Positions 45,433 to 54,857 of a stretch of 64,000 nucleotides of DNA are shown here, piece after piece; within the stretch, counting starts at the first letter, position 1, and each line of letters opens with the position of its first letter. Origin of the DNA: Hyphomicrobiales bacterium (lineage in GTDB: Bacteria > Pseudomonadota > Alphaproteobacteria > Rhizobiales > Beijerinckiaceae); the NCBI GenBank assembly GCA_930633495.1, contig CAKNFJ010000001.1, positions 1,116,001-1,180,000 on the forward strand, given 5' to 3'. The translations under genes and the position numbers were made by a program. The notes under the pieces were generated by a model. The model was not told the DNA's origin. It was given only the letters and a program-made list of their open reading frames with translations, and searched no databases.

Positions 45433-45912
45433 ATGCGGCGCGGGTTGGCATCTGGCGTGGTTGCGACGCTCGGCCTTGCCATGGCTTCGCTCCTGGCTGC
45501 CGCGCCTGCCCAGGCTCAGGTCTCCGGCTGCGAATCGATCCAGAAGCTCCTCGTCGAGCGCCAGTCGATCGTCTCCAAGCTCCAGGCCGCCCAGAAGGCG
45601 AAGAAGAAGATGACGCCGCAGGAGGCCTGCAGCACCTTCGGGCGACTGGTCAACAATGGCGAGGCCGCGATCAAGTTCGCCACCGCCAATCAGGATTGGT
45701 GCCAGATTCCGCCAACCTTCATCGACGGCATGAAGGCCGACAACCAGAAGGTCGTCACCTTTCGCTCCCAGGCCTGCAACGCCGTGAAGCAGCAGGCCGA
45801 GATGATCCGGCGCGCGCAGAAGCAGGCGCAAGGCGCCAATCCGTTCGGTGGGGCCGATTCCGTGACGAGCGGCGCCGGCGGCGGCCTGCGCGTTCCGCAA
45901 GGCGCGCTCTGA
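45433..45912 (+). CDS. Hypothetical exported Cys-containing protein
   Basis: A 159-residue protein with a signal peptide (LGLAMASLLAAAPAQAQ). The mature domain is helical and has four cysteines in a GCESIQKLL...EACSTFGRLVNNGEAAI...DWCQIPPTFIDGM...QACNAVKQQAEMI pattern; the last ~25 residues are Gly-rich. Similar proteins are common in rhizobia but have no known function. GAGAGG precedes the ATG. ubiA starts 15 bases after the stop. Confidence 0.85.
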   Translation: MRRGLASGVVATLGLAMASLLAAAPAQAQVSGCESIQKLLVERQSIVSKLQAAQKAKKKMTPQEACSTFGRLVNNGEAAIKFATANQDWCQIPPTFIDGMKADNQKVVTFRSQACNAVKQQAEMIRRAQKQAQGANPFGGADSVTSGAGGGLRVPQGAL

Positions 45913-45926
45913 CCGGCGGGCAGGCG

Positions 45927-46898
45927 ATGCCGGAGCCACGGACACCGCTCCACGCTTTTCCCGGACCCGACACCGTCCTTCCCGATGCGCTGAAAGGGCA
46001 TTGGGTCGATACGCGCGCGCCGCGGGCGATACGGCCCTTTCTGAAACTGGCCCGCATCGAACGGCCGATCGGCTGGTGGCTGCTGCTGCTGCCGTGCTGG
46101 TGGGCGACCGGGCTCGCCGCGATCGCCGCCGGTCAGCCCTACCCCAATCCCTGGCACGGCCTGCTCTTCCTGATCGGCGCGATCCTGATGCGCGGCGCCG
46201 GCTGCACCTTCAACGACATCGTCGACCGCAAGCTCGATGCCGAGGTGGCGCGCACGCGCGGCCGGCCGCTGCCCTCGGGACAGGTGACGGTCAAGGCGGC
46301 TGCGTTGTTCATGGTCGCCCAGTCGCTCGGCGGGCTCGCCGTGCTCCTGCAGTTCAACCGCTTCACGATCCTGCTCGGCATCGCCTCGCTCCTGATCGTC
46401 GCGATCTATCCCTTCATGAAGCGGATCACGAACATGCCCCAGTTCGTGCTCGGGCTCGCCTTTTCCTGGGGTGGCCTGATGGGGTGGAGCGCCGTGTTCG
46501 GACGGCTCGATCCGCCGGCCTATCTGATCTATGCGGCGGCCATCGCCTGGACGGTCGGCTACGACACGATCTACGCGATGCAGGATATCGAAGACGACGT
46601 CATCGCCGGCATCAAGTCGAGCGCGCGCTATTTCGGCAACCATACGCGCGAGGCGGTGGCGATCTGCTTCGGGCTGGCGGTCTCGCTGACGGCGATCGCG
46701 ATCTGGCTCGCCGGCGGCGGGGTCTTCGCCTGGCTGGGTCTTGCGGCCTTCGCGGCCCATCTCGGCCGACAGGTCACGCGCATCGCCGGGGCGAGCGCAC
46801 CGCAGGCCCTGATGCTATTCCGCTCGAACCGGAATGCCGGGCTCCTGCTGGCCGCCGGCCTGGCGCTCGACACGATCAGCCGGTCGATCCTGGGTTAA
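45927..46898 (+). CDS. ubiA: 4-hydroxybenzoate polyprenyltransferase
   Basis: A 323-residue membrane prenyltransferase of ubiquinone synthesis. The first Asp-rich motif is NDIVDRKLDAEVARTRGRP and the second is YAMQDIEDD, with MRGAGCTFND and GRPLPSG typical of UbiA rather than CtaB. About eight membrane helices. The stop TAA shares the TTAA palindrome with the stop of the convergent DUF6101 gene. Confidence 0.95.
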   Translation: MPEPRTPLHAFPGPDTVLPDALKGHWVDTRAPRAIRPFLKLARIERPIGWWLLLLPCWWATGLAAIAAGQPYPNPWHGLLFLIGAILMRGAGCTFNDIVDRKLDAEVARTRGRPLPSGQVTVKAAALFMVAQSLGGLAVLLQFNRFTILLGIASLLIVAIYPFMKRITNMPQFVLGLAFSWGGLMGWSAVFGRLDPPAYLIYAAAIAWTVGYDTIYAMQDIEDDVIAGIKSSARYFGNHTREAVAICFGLAVSLTAIAIWLAGGGVFAWLGLAAFAAHLGRQVTRIAGASAPQALMLFRSNRNAGLLLAAGLALDTISRSILG

Positions 46899-47416
46899 TC
46901 GGTCAGCTTCTCGCCGCAGACCATCACCGGCAGCTCGGCGACGCGGCCGGTCTTGCGGCGCGTCAGGAAGCGCGGGCGACGGCCATTGAGCAGCCCGTGG
47001 CGGCGCCGGATGCGCACCGGCCCGAGCGCGACGCGGCCGATCTGCGGGAACGGTTCGCTGACCGCGCCGTCGGCCGTCTCCAGCAGCAGCGGCAAGCCGC
47101 TCGACCGGCCGAAGTCGCGCCAGAGCGCCACGGCGTCGCTCTCGTCGGCGCAGGCGACCACGATGGAACGGCCATCGCCAGCGGTCAGCGCCAGTTCGAA
47201 GCACCTGTCATCGCCCGCAGGGTTGGCGAGGCGCAGGGCAACCCCACGCCAATTCGCCGTGCCGCGCAGAATGCGGACGGATGCGACGCGCTCGATCGCG
47301 GGCACCGCCAGCCGGTCCGGCATCGGGTTTCTGGAAACGATCGCGGTGGTGGTCGGCCCGCCGGGGAGATGCGGCACAAAACCGCCCTCCCCGGCGACCG
47401 GCGTGACGCTGGCCAT
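46895..47416 (-). CDS. DUF6101 family protein
   Basis: A 173-residue protein, recognised as the rhizobial DUF6101 group: a disordered N-terminus, then a compact domain with RGVALRLANPAGDDRCFELAL, DESDAVALWRDFGR and the basic RIRRRHGLLNGRRPRFLTRRK end. No signal peptide or membrane helix. Function unknown. Its stop overlaps the ubiA stop by four bases on the other strand. Confidence 0.8.
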   Translation of the reverse strand: MASVTPVAGEGGFVPHLPGGPTTTAIVSRNPMPDRLAVPAIERVASVRILRGTANWRGVALRLANPAGDDRCFELALTAGDGRSIVVACADESDAVALWRDFGRSSGLPLLLETADGAVSEPFPQIGRVALGPVRIRRRHGLLNGRRPRFLTRRKTGRVAELPVMVCGEKLTD

Positions 47417-47662
47417 CGGTAATAACGCCTCTCTCAATCCCTGCTGCAGCGGAGCCCTCTGTCGGTGCGGGGCTCTCGTGCTTGCCATGCGAGGATGTGC
47501 CGCAGCCGTGTCCGAGCGCTTAAAGGGTTCGGTTAAAGGTTGGTGTTTCGGCCATTTGCCGGACCCGGGCAGGCGGTTTCCCTGCTGATGCTTGACGGAA
47601 TCTTTCGATGCCGAGCCGCATTTTCGGCTTGAAACGGCGCGGTTCGCGGCCGATACGGAAGC

Positions 47663-48490
47663 ATGCACGCCATGACGTCCCCGATCGCGACCGAGCTGAT
47701 GAAGGCGGTCTGCGAAAGCTGCCTGGAAGCCGGCACTCTCGCACTCGACCTCTTCCGCCCGGGCGAGCAGACCGCGGCACGCACCTGGGCGAAGAGTGGC
47801 GGCTCGCCGGTCACCGAGGCGGATATCGGCGTCGACACCTTCCTGCGCATCCGCCTTTCCGCCCTGCTGCCCGAAGCCGCATGGCTCTCCGAGGAGACCG
47901 TCGACGATGCGCAGCGCCTGTCGCATCGCCTCGTCTGGGTCGTCGATCCGATCGACGGCACGCGCGCCTATATGAGCGGCTCGCCGGACTGGGCCGTCTG
48001 CGTCGCCCTGCTCGATGCCGGCCAGCCGGTTCTCGGCGTCGTCCACGCACCGGCCTGCGAAACCACTTATACCGCTGTTAGCGGCGGCGGCGCCCAGTGC
48101 AGCGGCAAGACCATCCGCGCCTCGCGGACGACGAGCCTTGCCGGGGCGCGGATCGCCGGTCCGAAGCCGATGCTCGACACGTTGTCGCAGAGCGAGCGCT
48201 TCGAGGCCGTCCCCAAGATTCCGTCTCTGGCGCTCAGGCTGACCCGCATCGCGGACGGCACGATCGACGCCGGTCTCGTTTCGCCCGATGCGCGCGACTG
48301 GGATCTGGCGGCTGCCGATCTGGTGCTGAGCGAAGCCGGCGGGTGCCTCAGCGATGCCGCCGGACAGGCCGTCGTCTATAATCGGCCGAATCCCGTCCAC
48401 GGGACGCTGGTGGCCAGCAACGGCCTGCTCGCGGCCCCGCTCTTGCAAGCCGCCGAGCGGCTGCGCGCAGGGCGCAAGCAGCCCGTCTGA
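47663..48490 (+). CDS. Inositol monophosphatase-family phosphatase (CysQ-like)
   Basis: A 275-residue Mg-dependent phosphatase. The metal-binding motifs are WLSEET (E-E) and VVDPIDGTRAYMSG (DPIDGT), followed by the C-terminal DARDWDLAAADLVLSEAGG. Candidates are 3'(2'),5'-bisphosphate nucleotidase (CysQ) and inositol monophosphatase; the sequence does not settle it. It leads into the DUF4170 and lipid A genes. Confidence 0.9.
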   Translation: MHAMTSPIATELMKAVCESCLEAGTLALDLFRPGEQTAARTWAKSGGSPVTEADIGVDTFLRIRLSALLPEAAWLSEETVDDAQRLSHRLVWVVDPIDGTRAYMSGSPDWAVCVALLDAGQPVLGVVHAPACETTYTAVSGGGAQCSGKTIRASRTTSLAGARIAGPKPMLDTLSQSERFEAVPKIPSLALRLTRIADGTIDAGLVSPDARDWDLAAADLVLSEAGGCLSDAAGQAVVYNRPNPVHGTLVASNGLLAAPLLQAAERLRAGRKQPV

Positions 48491-48579
48491 CGATTTTTTG
48501 AAACCTCGCCGTCCGGGCCCGCTCGCATGCGCGGGCGGGATGGCTTATGGGGGCTGCACAAGCCCCGCAGGAGACACCG

Positions 48580-48822
48580 ATGTCCACCGAACCGGATCAG
48601 AAGCAGCTTCTCCACCTCGTCCTCGGCGGTGAGCTCGCATCCCTCGACGGCGTCACCTTCAAGGACCTGTCGAAGCTCGACATCGTCGGGGTTTTCCCGA
48701 ACTACGCCAGCGCCCATATGGCCTGGAAAGCCAAGGCCCAGCAGACGGTCGACCAGGCGCAGACACGCTATTTCATCGTGCATCTCCACCGCCTTCTCGA
48801 CCCGGACGCCACCGCGGCCTGA
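48580..48822 (+). CDS. DUF4170 family protein
   Basis: An 80-residue protein: LLHLVLGGELASLDGVTFKDLSKLDIVGVFPNY...AWKAKAQQTVDQAQTRYFIVHLHRLLDP. This matches DUF4170, found in rhizobia next to the inositol-phosphatase and Kdo transferase genes. Function unknown. GGAG seven bases upstream fixes the ATG at 48580. Confidence 0.88.
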   Translation: MSTEPDQKQLLHLVLGGELASLDGVTFKDLSKLDIVGVFPNYASAHMAWKAKAQQTVDQAQTRYFIVHLHRLLDPDATAA

Positions 48823-48850
48823 ACCGACACAGGATTCAGACGACAAGCAG

Positions 48851-49588
48851 ATGGGATTCTCCATCCTCAAGACGCGCGTGGCGCAGGAAACGCTCGGCCG
48901 ATTGCTGGCCGGCTATCTGCGCCTCGTGCAACGCACCAACAAAATCGTGTTCGAGCCGGCCGACATCTACGATCGGATCCGGCCGGAGCTGCCGCTCATC
49001 TTCGCGATGTGGCACGGCCAGCACATCATGATCCCCTTCGCCCGGCCCGACTGGATGCCCGCCTGCTCGCTGGTCTCGCGCCATGGCGACGGCGGCTTCA
49101 ACGCCGTGGCGCTGCGCGAGCTCGGCATCGGAGCGATCCGCGGCTCCGGCGCGCTGGGCAAGAAGATCCGCGAGAAGGGCGGCGCCAGCGCCTTCATCGC
49201 CATGCTGCGCCGTCTCGCGGCGGGCGAGACCATGGTACTGACGGCCGACGTGCCCAAGCGCGCCCGCGTCGCCGGCCCCGGCATCATCGCGCTCGCGCGC
49301 GCTTCGGGCCGCCCGATCCGCGCCGTTGCCGTGGTCACCAGCCGCCGCATCGATTTCAACAGCTGGGACCGGGCCTCGATCGGCCTACCCTTCGGCCGCT
49401 GCGCCATCGTCGTCGGCGAGCCGATCCTGGTCGCGCGCGATGCCGACGAGGCCGCCCAGGAAGCGGCGCGCCTCGCGCTGCAGGCCAGCCTCGACGACGT
49501 CCATGCCCGCGGCTACGCGCTCGTCGGCGGGCGCGACCCGGGCGCAGGCCTGCGCGAACGGCAGCAGCCGGCAGGAGCACCGGCATGA
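48851..49588 (+). CDS. Lysophospholipid acyltransferase family protein (DUF374)
   Basis: A 245-residue LPLAT-like protein. The H-x-acid region is seen in FAMWHGQHIMIPFARPDW and SLVSRHGDGGFNAVALRELGIGAIRGSG, and VLTADVPKRARVAGPGIIALAR is a DUF374 hallmark. It probably acylates a lipid A precursor or phospholipid at the inner membrane. The stop overlaps the waaA start (ATGA), placing it in the lipid A operon. Confidence 0.9.
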   Translation: MGFSILKTRVAQETLGRLLAGYLRLVQRTNKIVFEPADIYDRIRPELPLIFAMWHGQHIMIPFARPDWMPACSLVSRHGDGGFNAVALRELGIGAIRGSGALGKKIREKGGASAFIAMLRRLAAGETMVLTADVPKRARVAGPGIIALARASGRPIRAVAVVTSRRIDFNSWDRASIGLPFGRCAIVVGEPILVARDADEAAQEAARLALQASLDDVHARGYALVGGRDPGAGLRERQQPAGAPA

Positions 49589-50889
49589 GCGGCAAGGGCG
49601 CGTTTCTGCGGAGCTATCGCTATGCGACCGCGCTGCTCGAGCCGGCGGCGGCGGGGCTCTTGCTGCTGCGCCGGCGCCGCGGCAAGGAGGACCCCGAGCG
49701 CGTCTCCGAACGGCGCGGATATCCGGGCGTCAAACGGCCAAACAAGCCGCTGGTCTGGCTGCACGGCGCCAGCGTCGGCGAGACGGTGACGCTGCTCCCG
49801 CTGATCGCGAAGCTGCAGAAGCGCGGGCTGGCCGTGCTCGTCACCTCCGGCACCGTGACCTCCGCCAAGCTTCTGGCGGCGCGGCTTCCGGCCGGCGTCA
49901 TCCACCAATACCTGCCGCTCGACGTGCCGCGCTACATGCGCCGTTTCATGGACCACTGGCAGCCGGAGCTCTGCCTGATCTGCGAATCCGAGATCTGGCC
50001 GAATCTACTGATCGAGGCGCATCGCCGCTCGATCCCGGTGGTGATGGTCAACGGGCGGATGTCCGAGCGCTCCTTCGCGCGCTGGTACAAGATGCCGAAG
50101 ACGTCGCGCTTCCTGCTCTCCTGCTTCGAAGCCTGCCTCGCGCAGTCGCAGGGCGATGCCGAGCGGCTCGCCCAGCTCGGCGCGCCGCGCGTCAGCGTCG
50201 CCGGCAATCTCAAATTCGATGTACCAGCTCCTCCGGCCGATCCCGGCATGCTCGCCATCCTCGACGGCATGACGACGGGCCGCCCGGTCTGGATCGCCGC
50301 GAGCACGCATCCGGGGGAGGACGAGCTGGTGCTCGCCGCCCATCTCGCCATCAAGCCCTATCTGCCGAAGCTCCTGACCATCATCGCGCCGCGCCATCCG
50401 CAGCGCGGCCCCGAGATCGAGGCGCTGGCGCAGGCCAACGACGTCGCGGTCTCGCGCCGTGCCGCAGGCGAGAACCCGGAGCGCGACATCGACCTCTACG
50501 TCGCCGACACCGTCAACGAACTCGGGCTGTTCTACCGGCTTTCGCAGGTCGCCTTCCTCGGCGGATCGCTCGTCGAGGGCATCGGCGGACATAATCCGAT
50601 CGAACCGGCCAAGCTCGGCTGCGCCCTGACGCACGGCCCCTATGTCCACAACAACGCCGAGATCTTCGCGGCCTTCGATCAGGACGGCGGCTCGCGCCCC
50701 GTTGCCGATGCGCAGGCGCTTGCCGGCGTGGTGCATCGCTGGCTCAGCGACCCGGCGAGCGCGCGGCAGGCCGCGCGAGCGGCAGCCCAGACCGCCAGCC
50801 AGCTCGGCGGCGCTCTCAACCGCACGCTCCAGGCCATCGAACCCTTGCTGATGCGCGCGGCGCTAGGGCAGCGCGAGACCACGCCCTGA
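49585..50889 (+). CDS. waaA: 3-deoxy-D-manno-octulosonic acid transferase
   Basis: A 434-residue membrane-anchored glycosyltransferase that adds Kdo to lipid IVA. The acceptor domain has WLHGASVGETVTLLPLI with the catalytic glutamate, and the nucleotide-sugar domain has GGSLVEGIGGHNPIEPA. Its start and stop overlap neighbours on both sides (ATGA with the acyltransferase, TGATG with lpxK), so the block is one operon. Confidence 0.96.
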   Translation: MSGKGAFLRSYRYATALLEPAAAGLLLLRRRRGKEDPERVSERRGYPGVKRPNKPLVWLHGASVGETVTLLPLIAKLQKRGLAVLVTSGTVTSAKLLAARLPAGVIHQYLPLDVPRYMRRFMDHWQPELCLICESEIWPNLLIEAHRRSIPVVMVNGRMSERSFARWYKMPKTSRFLLSCFEACLAQSQGDAERLAQLGAPRVSVAGNLKFDVPAPPADPGMLAILDGMTTGRPVWIAASTHPGEDELVLAAHLAIKPYLPKLLTIIAPRHPQRGPEIEALAQANDVAVSRRAAGENPERDIDLYVADTVNELGLFYRLSQVAFLGGSLVEGIGGHNPIEPAKLGCALTHGPYVHNNAEIFAAFDQDGGSRPVADAQALAGVVHRWLSDPASARQAARAAAQTASQLGGALNRTLQAIEPLLMRAALGQRETTP

Positions 50890-51908
50890 TGCCGCGCGCG
50901 CCGCGCTTCTGGTGGCAATCCCGGCCGTCCTTCGCCGCCACGCTGTTGCGTCCGCTCGGCTGGCTCTACGGGACGATCACGCTGCGGCGGATGTGCCAGC
51001 CCGGCGCGGAGCTGCCCATCCCCGTCATCTGCGTCGGCAACTTCGTCGCCGGCGGAGCCGGCAAGACCCCGACCGCGATCGCGATCGCCGGGATGCTGGA
51101 GCAGCGCGGGCAGACGCCCTTCGTGCTGATGCGCGGCTATGGCGGCCGGCTCGCCGGCCCGGTCGAGGTCGATCCGAACGGGCATGCCGCCGCCGATGTC
51201 GGCGACGAACCGATGCTGATGGCGCGCCATGCCCGCACCGTCATCGCCCGCGACCGCCTGGCCGGCGCAAGGCTTGCCCATGGGCTGGGCGCCAGCGTCA
51301 TCGTCATGGATGACGGCCTGCAGAATCCCACGCTCGCCAAGCGCCTGACGCTGGCGGTCGTCGACGGGATGAGCGGCGTCGGCAACGGGCTCTGCCTGCC
51401 GGCGGGGCCCCTGCGGGCGCCTCTCGCGGCGCAGCTCTCGCAAACCGACGCGGTGATCGTCATCGGCGAAGGCGAGGCCGGCGAGCACGTCGCGGCCGCG
51501 GCCCGGTCTCAGGGCCGACCGGTCATCGGCGCGCGACTGGAACCGTCGGACAGCCCGGCCCAGCGGCTGAAAGGTCGGGAAGTACTGGCCCTCTCGGGGA
51601 TCGGCCGGCCCGGGAAATTCACGGCGACCCTGCGCGAGCTCGGCGCGACGATCGCGACCGAACGGGCCTTCGGCGACCATCACGCCTATACGGATGGCGA
51701 CGTCGCCGCCGTCATCGCCGAGGCGAAGGCGCTCGGCACCTTGATCGCGACCACGGAGAAGGATTGGACCAAGCTCGGCGCGCTCTGGCCTGCAGCCGAG
51801 CGAGATCTGGTCGTCGTGCTGCCCGTGCGGCTGGTCTTCACCGATCCGCAGCGGATCGAAAACCTGATGGGAGCGGGCCTTACGCCCGCCCGGCCCGGCG
51901 CAGCCTGA
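50889..51908 (+). CDS. lpxK: Tetraacyldisaccharide 4'-kinase
   Basis: A 339-residue lipid A kinase that phosphorylates the 4' position. The P-loop is GNFVAGGAGKTP (about residues 50-61), with MRGYGGRL and VIVMDDGLQNP typical of LpxK; TTEKDWTKL near the end is also conserved. It overlaps waaA by one base. The last 29 bases overlap the convergent DUF2093 gene. Confidence 0.96.
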   Translation: MPRAPRFWWQSRPSFAATLLRPLGWLYGTITLRRMCQPGAELPIPVICVGNFVAGGAGKTPTAIAIAGMLEQRGQTPFVLMRGYGGRLAGPVEVDPNGHAAADVGDEPMLMARHARTVIARDRLAGARLAHGLGASVIVMDDGLQNPTLAKRLTLAVVDGMSGVGNGLCLPAGPLRAPLAAQLSQTDAVIVIGEGEAGEHVAAAARSQGRPVIGARLEPSDSPAQRLKGREVLALSGIGRPGKFTATLRELGATIATERAFGDHHAYTDGDVAAVIAEAKALGTLIATTEKDWTKLGALWPAAERDLVVVLPVRLVFTDPQRIENLMGAGLTPARPGAA

Positions 51909-52104
51909 GCAGGGCCGCTTCCGGCGAGGCATAGGCCTCCTGCCACTCGATCGACCAGTAGCGCAGCTCCTCCAGCCGGATCGGCGCCGAGGTCACCGCG
52001 CAGCGCACATAGGCGCCCGGCTTCACCACGCGGAACTCGCCGGGGCCATAATCGATGAGCGCTTCGGGGCCGCTCGGAGGGAGACGCTCGCTGATGTTCA
52101 TCAA
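51880..52104 (-). CDS. DUF2093 family protein
   Basis: A 74-residue protein with the conserved LIDYGPGEFRVVKPGAYVRCAVTSAPI and LRYWSIEWQEAYASPEAAL stretches of DUF2093. Small, soluble, no known function, conserved in rhizobia next to lpxK. Its 3' end overlaps that of lpxK by 29 bases on the opposite strand. Confidence 0.9.
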   Translation of the reverse strand: MMNISERLPPSGPEALIDYGPGEFRVVKPGAYVRCAVTSAPIRLEELRYWSIEWQEAYASPEAALLRLRRAGRA

Positions 52105-52177
52105 ATTCGCATCAAATCATTGATCGGGAAACGGAAAGCCGGGATACTCGCCGCCTGTGATAATCCTCTGGTCGACG

Positions 52178-53023
52178 ATGTCCAGTCTCCAGCGCCTCGT
52201 GGCGTGTCTGATGAGCCTTGTGCTGCTTGCGGCTCCGGCGGCCCTGGCCGCCGGCTACGAGCGCGTCTCGATTCCGATGGACGACGGCCATCTCGACGGC
52301 GTGTTCTATCGCCCGGCCGGCCCCGGGCCCTTCCCCGCCGTCGTCGCCTTGCATGGTTGCGGCGGGCTGTGGCGCGAGCATGGCAAATTGTCGGTCCGCC
52401 ACACGGATTGGGGCGAGAGGCTCGCCGCCGCCGGCTTCGCCGTGCTGATGCCCGACAGCTACGGCTCGCGCGGGCTCGGCTCGCAATGCGGCGTCAAAGA
52501 CCTGACGGTCCGGGCCGGGCGCGAACGCGTGGCCGACGCCTCAGCGGCCCGCATCTGGCTGCAGCAGCGAGGCGACATCAAGCCGGGCATGATCTCGCTC
52601 CTCGGCTGGTCGGGCGGCGGCTCGACGGTGCTGGCGGCGATCCGCCGCGAGCGGATGCCCGCGGATGGGCGGCCCGACTTCAAGCGCGCCATCGCCTTCT
52701 ATCCGGCCTGCCGGGTGCAATCGGAATCCCCCAGCTTTTCTGCCCGGATGCCGCTGCTGATCCTGATGGGAGATGCCGACGACTGGACCCCGGCAGCGCC
52801 CTGCAGCTACCTCGCCAAGGCGGCGCAAGCGCGCGGCGAGCAGGTCGGCATCGTGCTCTATCCCGGCGCGCTGCATGATTTCGATCATCCGCGGCTCGAA
52901 GTGAAGGAGCGCGAGAACATCGCCTATTCCGCGAGCGGCACCGGCAAGGTCACCGTCGGCACCAACATGGCCGCACGCGAAGATGCGCTGAAGCGGGTCA
53001 ACGCCTTCCTCAACCCACCCTGA
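52178..53023 (+). CDS. Exported dienelactone hydrolase-like alpha/beta hydrolase
   Basis: About 281 residues. A signal peptide (LVACLMSLVLLAAPAALAA) precedes an alpha/beta-hydrolase fold: oxyanion region VVALHGCGGLW, nucleophile serine in LGWSGGGST, acidic residue in LMGDADDWTP, histidine in YPGALHDFDHP. The dienelactone hydrolase family cleaves small esters or lactones; in the periplasm the substrate is unknown. GTG 52157 is an alternative start. Confidence 0.88.
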   Translation: MSSLQRLVACLMSLVLLAAPAALAAGYERVSIPMDDGHLDGVFYRPAGPGPFPAVVALHGCGGLWREHGKLSVRHTDWGERLAAAGFAVLMPDSYGSRGLGSQCGVKDLTVRAGRERVADASAARIWLQQRGDIKPGMISLLGWSGGGSTVLAAIRRERMPADGRPDFKRAIAFYPACRVQSESPSFSARMPLLILMGDADDWTPAAPCSYLAKAAQARGEQVGIVLYPGALHDFDHPRLEVKERENIAYSASGTGKVTVGTNMAAREDALKRVNAFLNPP

Positions 53024-53046
53024 TCGGTCTTCCAGGCAACCACGCC

Positions 53047-53140
53047 GTCATTCCGGGCTTGACCCGGAATCCATCGTAAAGCGCAGCGCCCTATGATGGA
53101 TTCCGGATCGGCGCCGCTATCGCGGCTTGTCCGGAATGAC
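53047..53140. repeat. Palindromic intergenic repeat (family C)
   Basis: GTCATTCCGGGCTTGACCCG at the left and TGTCCGGAATGAC at the right, with an inner GGAATCCATC / GATGGATTCC pair. The termini resemble family B and the TTGACCCG block resembles family A. It lies between convergent genes for the hydrolase and xseA. Confidence 0.72.
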
Positions 53141-53169
53141 GGCACTTTTCCCTGAAGACGAAGCACAAT

Positions 53170-54765
53170 CTAGAACAGATCGCCCTGCATCCCGGATGGC
53201 GGTCCCTTGCGCGCCGGGCGCGGCGCCGGCGGTTTCGTTCCTCCTGCCTCGCCTCCTGAGACCGTGACACCGAAGCTGCCATCGGCCACTTGAACCGATA
53301 GCGCCCTGCCCGGCTGCACAGCCTCGACAGTACGCACCAGAGCGCCGGCCTCGTCGCGGATCAAGGCATATCCCCGGGACAGCACCGCTTCCGGTCCGAG
53401 CGAGCGGACCAGCGCCCAGAGCGAAGCGAGCCGGTCGGCATGCCGGTGCAAGCCCTGTCCGAAGGCCCGATCGGCACGCTGCGCCAGCACGGTGCCGCGC
53501 TCACGGCGCTGGATCAGGCTCTGGCCGAAGGCGTTGCGCGACCGCGCTTCCAGCGTCGCCAGACGGTCCCTGGCATGGGCGATGCGGGTGCGCTCGCCGG
53601 CAATGGCGTTGCCTCTGGCCGCGGCAAGCACACGCCCGAAACCGGCGAGTTCCGCCCGTAGTCTCGCCAGCGCGACGCGGGGCGAGCGCGCCTCCAGCCG
53701 GCGCGCCAGGGCCTGCAAGGCCTGCTCATGCGCGCGGGCGTTGCGGGCGAGCGCCGGCGCCAGCCGCGTCGCGGCGAGATCGAGCCTCTGGCGCGGTCCG
53801 GACAAGACAGCTTCCGGCCCCGGCAGTGCGCGGGCGAGTGCGCGCAGATCGCTGCGGCGGCGATCGGACAGACGCCGCATCGCCCCTTCATGACGGCGCG
53901 AGAGATCGGCGACGAAGCCCATCAGCTCCGCCCGCACCGGGACGACCTTCTCGGCCGCGCCGGTCGGCGTCGGGGCGCGCAGGTCGGCGGCGTGGTCGAT
54001 CAAAGTCCAGTCGGTCTCATGGCCGACGGCGGAGACCAGCGGGATCGCGGAATCCGCAGCGGCGCGAACCACGATCTCCTCGTTGAAGCTCATCAGATCT
54101 TCGAGCGAGCCGCCGCCGCGCGCGACGATGATGACGTCCGGGCGCGGGATGCGCCCGCCTGCCGGCAGCGCATTGAAGCCGGCGATGGCGTTGGCGACCT
54201 CGGCGGCGCTGGTCTCGCCCTGCACCCTGACCGGCCAGACCAGGACATGGCGGGGAAAGCGGTCCTCCAACCGGTGCAGGATGTCGCGGATGACGGCGCC
54301 CGTCGGCGAGGTCACGACGCCGATGACGGAGGGCAGATAGGGGATGAGCTGCTTGCGCTCCTCGGCGAAGAGACCTTCCGCCGCCAGCCGCTTGCGGCGC
54401 TCCTCCAGCAGCGCCATCAGCGCGCCGGCGCCGGCGAGCTCCAGCGAATCGATGACGATCTGGTAGCTCGACTTGCCGGCGAAGGTGGTGATCTTGCCGG
54501 TGGCGACGACCTCCAGCCCTTCCTGCGGCCGCGTCTTCAGGCGGCCGAAGACGCCCTTCCAGATCACCGCGTCGATCTTGGCGTTGGTGTCCTTGAGCGA
54601 GAAATAGACATGACCGGAGGCAACGGGGCCGCGATAGCCGGAAATCTCGCCGCGCACGCGCACGAAACCGAAATTGTCCTCGATGGTGCGCTTCAGCGCC
54701 CCGGAGAGATCCGAGACGCTCCATTCGGGCGCATTGCCGGTCGTCTGCTGCGATTCGCGATCCAT
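53170..54765 (-). CDS. xseA: Exodeoxyribonuclease VII large subunit
   Basis: A 531-residue XseA. N-terminal OB domain ([26 protein letters not shown]), then the catalytic core with [43 protein letters not shown] and [24 protein letters not shown], then a long Arg/Ala-rich helical region and a Gly/Lys-rich tail. With XseB it degrades single-stranded DNA. ATG 54765 gives the normal N-terminus. It is divergent from purD. Confidence 0.95.
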   Translation of the reverse strand: MDRESQQTTGNAPEWSVSDLSGALKRTIEDNFGFVRVRGEISGYRGPVASGHVYFSLKDTNAKIDAVIWKGVFGRLKTRPQEGLEVVATGKITTFAGKSSYQIVIDSLELAGAGALMALLEERRKRLAAEGLFAEERKQLIPYLPSVIGVVTSPTGAVIRDILHRLEDRFPRHVLVWPVRVQGETSAAEVANAIAGFNALPAGGRIPRPDVIIVARGGGSLEDLMSFNEEIVVRAAADSAIPLVSAVGHETDWTLIDHAADLRAPTPTGAAEKVVPVRAELMGFVADLSRRHEGAMRRLSDRRRSDLRALARALPGPEAVLSGPRQRLDLAATRLAPALARNARAHEQALQALARRLEARSPRVALARLRAELAGFGRVLAAARGNAIAGERTRIAHARDRLATLEARSRNAFGQSLIQRRERGTVLAQRADRAFGQGLHRHADRLASLWALVRSLGPEAVLSRGYALIRDEAGALVRTVEAVQPGRALSVQVADGSFGVTVSGGEAGGTKPPAPRPARKGPPSGMQGDLF

Positions 54766-54857
54766 GGCCGGACCATAGCGGGGCGGAGAAGACAGCAGAA
54801 GCGTTGCCCGCACGGCGCGAGGCGGCTATTGCGCCCTGACAGCGCGGAGACGGCACC

